NCBI GenBank assembly: GCA_008015235.1
Contig: SSFF01000011.1
Location: forward strand, 1-64,000
From: Rhodoferax sp.
GTDB lineage: Bacteria > Pseudomonadota > Gammaproteobacteria > Burkholderiales > Burkholderiaceae_C
Reading direction: 5' to 3'
DNA length: 64,000 nucleotides
In this document: in pieces, positions 61,818 to 64,000 of the stretch
Layout of the letters: each line of letters begins with the position of its first letter
Position numbering within the stretch: the stretch's first letter is position 1
The notes under the pieces: model-generated
The model's database searches: none
Told to the model about the DNA's origin: nothing
Seen by the model: only the letters and a program-made list of their open reading frames with translations
Translations under genes and position numbers: made by a program

Positions 61818-62672
61818 TCAGCGGTTGCGGCTTTGCATGAACATCAGTTTTTCAAACAGTGTGGCGTCCTGCTCGTTCTTCAGCAGCGCGCCCACCAGTG
61901 GCGGGATGGCCATCTTGTCGTCCTTGGTCTGCAGCACCTCGGGACCGATGTCTTCGGCCATCAGTAGTTTCAGCCAGTCGATCAATTCACTGGTGGACGG
62001 TTTCTTCTTCAGGCCTGGCAAGTTGCGCACCTCGTAGAAGGTCTTCATGGCCGCGGCCAGTAGCTCCTGCTTCAGGTTTGGAAAGTGCACGTTCACGATG
62101 CTCTGCATGGTGGTGGCATCGGGGAACTTGATGTAATGGAAGAAGCAGCGGCGCAGGAAGGCGTCGGGCAGTTCCTTTTCGTTGTTGGATGTGATGAACA
62201 CCAGCGGACGGTGCTTGGCGCGGATGAGTTCACGCGTTTCATAGCAGTAGAACTCCATGCGGTCGAGTTCGCGCAGCAGGTCGTTGGGGAACTCGATGTC
62301 GGCCTTGTCGATTTCGTCGATCAGCAGCGCCACCGGCTTGTCAGCGGTGAAGGCCTGCCACAGTACGCCCTTGACAATGTAGTTGTTGATGTCCTTCACG
62401 CGCGCGCCGCTGTCTAGGTCGGACAGTTGCGAGTCGCGCAGCCGGCTCACGGCGTCGTATTCGTACAGGCCCTGCTGGGCCTTGGTGGTGGACTTGATGT
62501 GCCACTGCAGCAGCTGCATGTCCAGCGCCTGGGCCACTTCCTCGGCCAGCATGGTCTTGCCGGTGCCAGGTTCGCCCTTCACCAGCAGCGGGCGTTGCAG
62601 GGTGATGGCGGCATTGACGGACAGCATCAAATCCTGGGTGGCGACGTAGTTCTGGGTACCGTGAAATTTCAT
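61818..62672 (-). CDS. MoxR-family AAA+ ATPase
   Basis: 284-aa ATPase. Walker A GEPGTGKTMLAEEV near residue 35, Walker B VALLIDEIDKAD near 117, sensor 1 FITSNNEKELPDAF and the arginine region FLRRCFFHY are intact. MoxR proteins act as chaperones that activate partner proteins together with vWA-domain partners, here the CoxE-like gene downstream. It heads the four-gene operon and is divergent from the cytochrome c4 gene across 139 bp. Confidence 0.92.
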   Translation of the reverse strand: MKFHGTQNYVATQDLMLSVNAAITLQRPLLVKGEPGTGKTMLAEEVAQALDMQLLQWHIKSTTKAQQGLYEYDAVSRLRDSQLSDLDSGARVKDINNYIVKGVLWQAFTADKPVALLIDEIDKADIEFPNDLLRELDRMEFYCYETRELIRAKHRPLVFITSNNEKELPDAFLRRCFFHYIKFPDATTMQSIVNVHFPNLKQELLAAAMKTFYEVRNLPGLKKKPSTSELIDWLKLLMAEDIGPEVLQTKDDKMAIPPLVGALLKNEQDATLFEKLMFMQSRNR

Positions 62673-62732
62673 AGTCGAATTGCGTGGTGGGTAGAGGGAA
62701 ACCCCTCAAGAGCGAAAAATGGGCATGATCCC

Positions 62733-62738
62733 TATAAT
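62733..62738 (+). promoter_or_regulatory. Possible -10 of the cytochrome c4 gene
   Basis: A perfect TATAAT 74 bp before the ATG in the moxR/cytochrome c4 divergent gap. No good -35 is placed 16-18 bp upstream, so confidence is limited. Confidence 0.4.
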
Positions 62739-62811
62739 GGTTTTTCTCATATCCCAGGCTGTTGGTAAGCGGCTTGAACCATCTTAATAACCGGTTGATT
62801 GTCCACTCAAA

Positions 62812-63474
62812 ATGAAAATAATACTGCTTTCCCTGTGCGCGGCGCTTGTCGCATCCGTGACCGCTGCCAGTGCTTTCGCCCAAGAAGCAGTGGGTGACCC
62901 CAATGCCGGTGAAAAGAAGAATGCCCTGTGCATCGGCTGCCACGGTATCACGGGCTACCACACCGGCTTCCCCGAAGTGCACAAGGTGCCCAAGATTTCC
63001 GGCCAGAGCCAGAAGTACATCGTCAACGCCCTCAAGGCCTACAAGAGCGGCGAGCGCAAGCACCCCAGCATGCGCGGCGTGGCCGCCAACCTGACCGAGC
63101 AGGACATGGCCGACCTGGCCGCCTACTACGCCAACAACGGTCGCCTGCTGCCTGAGCCCGAGAAGGCAGCCGGTGCCAGCGACAAGGCCCAGGAACTGAT
63201 TACCAAGGGTGGGTGCACCACCTGCCACGGTGACAACTTCAGCAAGCCGATGGACCCGTCCTACCCCAAGATTGCCGGTCAGCATTCTGATTACCTGTAT
63301 TTCGCCCTCAAGGCCTACAAGACCGAAGGCGTGAACCTCATCGGCCGCAACAACGCCATCATGTCGGGTGTGGCCAAACAGTTCACCAATGCCGAACTCA
63401 AGGTTCTGGCCGACTATGTGGGCAAGCTGCCAGGCCAGCTGCAGACCGTGCAGCGCGACCGCATCCGCAAATAA
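62812..63474 (+). CDS. Cytochrome c4 (periplasmic dihaem cytochrome)
   Basis: 220-aa exported dihaem cytochrome c. The signal peptide (MKIILLSLCAALVASVTAASAFA, cut before QEAVGD) precedes two CxxCH haem sites, CIGCH near 41 and CTTCH near 137, each in a separate c-type domain. Axial Met candidates are present (PSMRG, NAIMSG). It donates electrons to terminal oxidases. No oxidase gene is adjacent. A strong terminator follows. Confidence 0.93.
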   Translation: MKIILLSLCAALVASVTAASAFAQEAVGDPNAGEKKNALCIGCHGITGYHTGFPEVHKVPKISGQSQKYIVNALKAYKSGERKHPSMRGVAANLTEQDMADLAAYYANNGRLLPEPEKAAGASDKAQELITKGGCTTCHGDNFSKPMDPSYPKIAGQHSDYLYFALKAYKTEGVNLIGRNNAIMSGVAKQFTNAELKVLADYVGKLPGQLQTVQRDRIRK

Positions 63475-63500
63475 GCGCAGTCTGTTCCGCCATACAAAAC

Positions 63501-63528
63501 AAAAGCCGCTGCATCGCAGCGGCTTTTT
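63501..63528 (+). terminator. Intrinsic terminator of the cytochrome c4 gene
   Basis: AAAAGCCGCTGC-ATC-GCAGCGGCTTTTT: a 12-bp perfect stem with a T-run, 27 bp after the stop. The As on the left also allow use by the convergent gene. Confidence 0.92.
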
Positions 63529-63532
63529 GCAT

Positions 63533-64000
63533 TCAGGCGGCGGGAGGAGCCTGCGGCGGGAGGAAAAAGCGCAAGGGCTGGTGGCGCAACCGGTAGCGGA
63601 TGGTGCGGTACACCGCGCGGCGGTCGTTCACGGCCACGTTGTGGGCGCGCAGCGCCACACGGAAGGCGAGGACAAAACTGGACACGATGTTGAGCGCACC
63701 GATCAGCGGCAGCGCCGCCACGGCCCACCAGAACTCGGCCTGGTACAGCGCGGCGGTCCCCAGGCTGGCCAGCGCCATGCTCAGTTGGCCCGCCGACAGC
63801 GTCACGTGGCGGACATCGAGTCCGATGGCGAAGAACTGCAGCACCACCGGCACGATGCCCAGCATCAGCCCCAGTGAGATATTGGCGGCAAATCCGGACA
63901 CATGGGTGCGCAGGAAGCGTGCCCAGCGCAGTGCTCGCGCAGCACCCAGTGCCGCCGTGATTCGGGGGCTGTAGGCAATGGCACTGTCGAGCCGGTGCAG
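63533..64000 (-). CDS. C-terminal end of a Gcr-type 'site-specific recombinase' membrane protein (partial)
   Basis: The frame continues past the right edge; at least 155 residues are in view. It has hydrophobic helices (NISLGLMLGIVPVVLQFF, WWAVAALPLIGALNIVSSFVLAF) and the segment IGLDVRHVTLSAGQLSMAL, which I recognise from the PF10136/Gcr family. Despite the database name, these look like membrane proteins and are not proven recombinases. It ends in a Pro-rich tail (FFLPPQAPPAA). The track start (63901) is an internal GTG; the true start lies outside the window. Confidence 0.7.
   Translation of the reverse strand: MHRLDSAIAYSPRITAALGAARALRWARFLRTHVSGFAANISLGLMLGIVPVVLQFFAIGLDVRHVTLSAGQLSMALASLGTAALYQAEFWWAVAALPLIGALNIVSSFVLAFRVALRAHNVAVNDRRAVYRTIRYRLRHQPLRFFLPPQAPPAA

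Overview
The window is about 64 kb of GC-rich chromosome that reads as a betaproteobacterium of the order Burkholderiales, most likely family Comamonadaceae. The basis is gene content and order (lysine/alanine/proline-rich histone H1-like protein, dusB-fis, pilGHIJ-chpA, pyrR next to an inactive dihydroorotase, PP0621-family protein beside pilSR) and a dispersed repeat style typical of that family. I do not assign a genus. Almost everything is core chromosome. Clear signs of mobile DNA are one small decayed island next to tRNA-Arg, one MITE-like element, and a family of 44-bp repeats.

Layout. 0-5 kb: 5' part of an H1-like gene made of 18-bp repeats, then class Ia ribonucleotide reductase nrdA-nrdB behind a pair of NrdR boxes. 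5-10 kb: a tightly overlapping run ccsA/ypjD-like, PP0621, pilS, pilR, ampD, divergent from ffh. 11-15 kb: a periplasmic binding protein, a succinyl-CoA:CoA-transferase-type enzyme, miaB and a small exported protein. 15-22 kb: manC, tRNA-Met, enoyl-CoA hydratase, an M61 peptidase, dsbC and a UbiH-type hydroxylase. 22-26 kb: two tandem 7TM receptors with degenerate GGDEF domains. 26-33 kb: ychF, a DMT exporter, and an iron(III) ABC system whose A, B and C genes alternate in strand, followed by a MITE-like element. 33-39 kb: dusB-fis, purH, an FFLEELY-motif protein, hemL and a ThiD-like kinase. 39-49 kb: the Pil-Chp chemosensory operon pilG-pilH-pilI-pilJ-chpA. 49-57.6 kb: photolyase, then yqgE-ruvX-pyrR-pyrB-pyrC'-plsC and a histidine kinase. 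57.7-59.7 kb: a mini-island bounded by 20-bp att repeats, with an integrase stub, a frameshifted gene and a DUF4238 gene. 59.8-64 kb: a moxR-small membrane protein-GNAT-vWA operon, cytochrome c4, and the C-terminal end of a Gcr-type 'site-specific recombinase' membrane protein that runs off the window.

How genes work together. Two type IV pilus control systems lie here: PilSR (pilin transcription) and Pil-Chp (twitching and surface response). Nucleotide metabolism is well represented (nrdAB, purH, pyrRBC'). The pyrC' product lacks the metal-binding HxH motif and is probably a structural partner of aspartate transcarbamoylase.

Most notable non-gene signals are: (i) eight copies, plus one degenerate copy, of a 44-bp repeat with fixed internal spacing, two of them inside coding sequences (phr, plsC) and one supplying the hemL stop codon; (ii) a 271-bp structured element whose inverted ends provide the stop codons of both convergent neighbours; (iii) the tRNA-Arg att repeats framing a collapsed island. 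No CRISPR array, rRNA gene or complete insertion sequence was seen. No gene-free stretch exceeds 300 bases.
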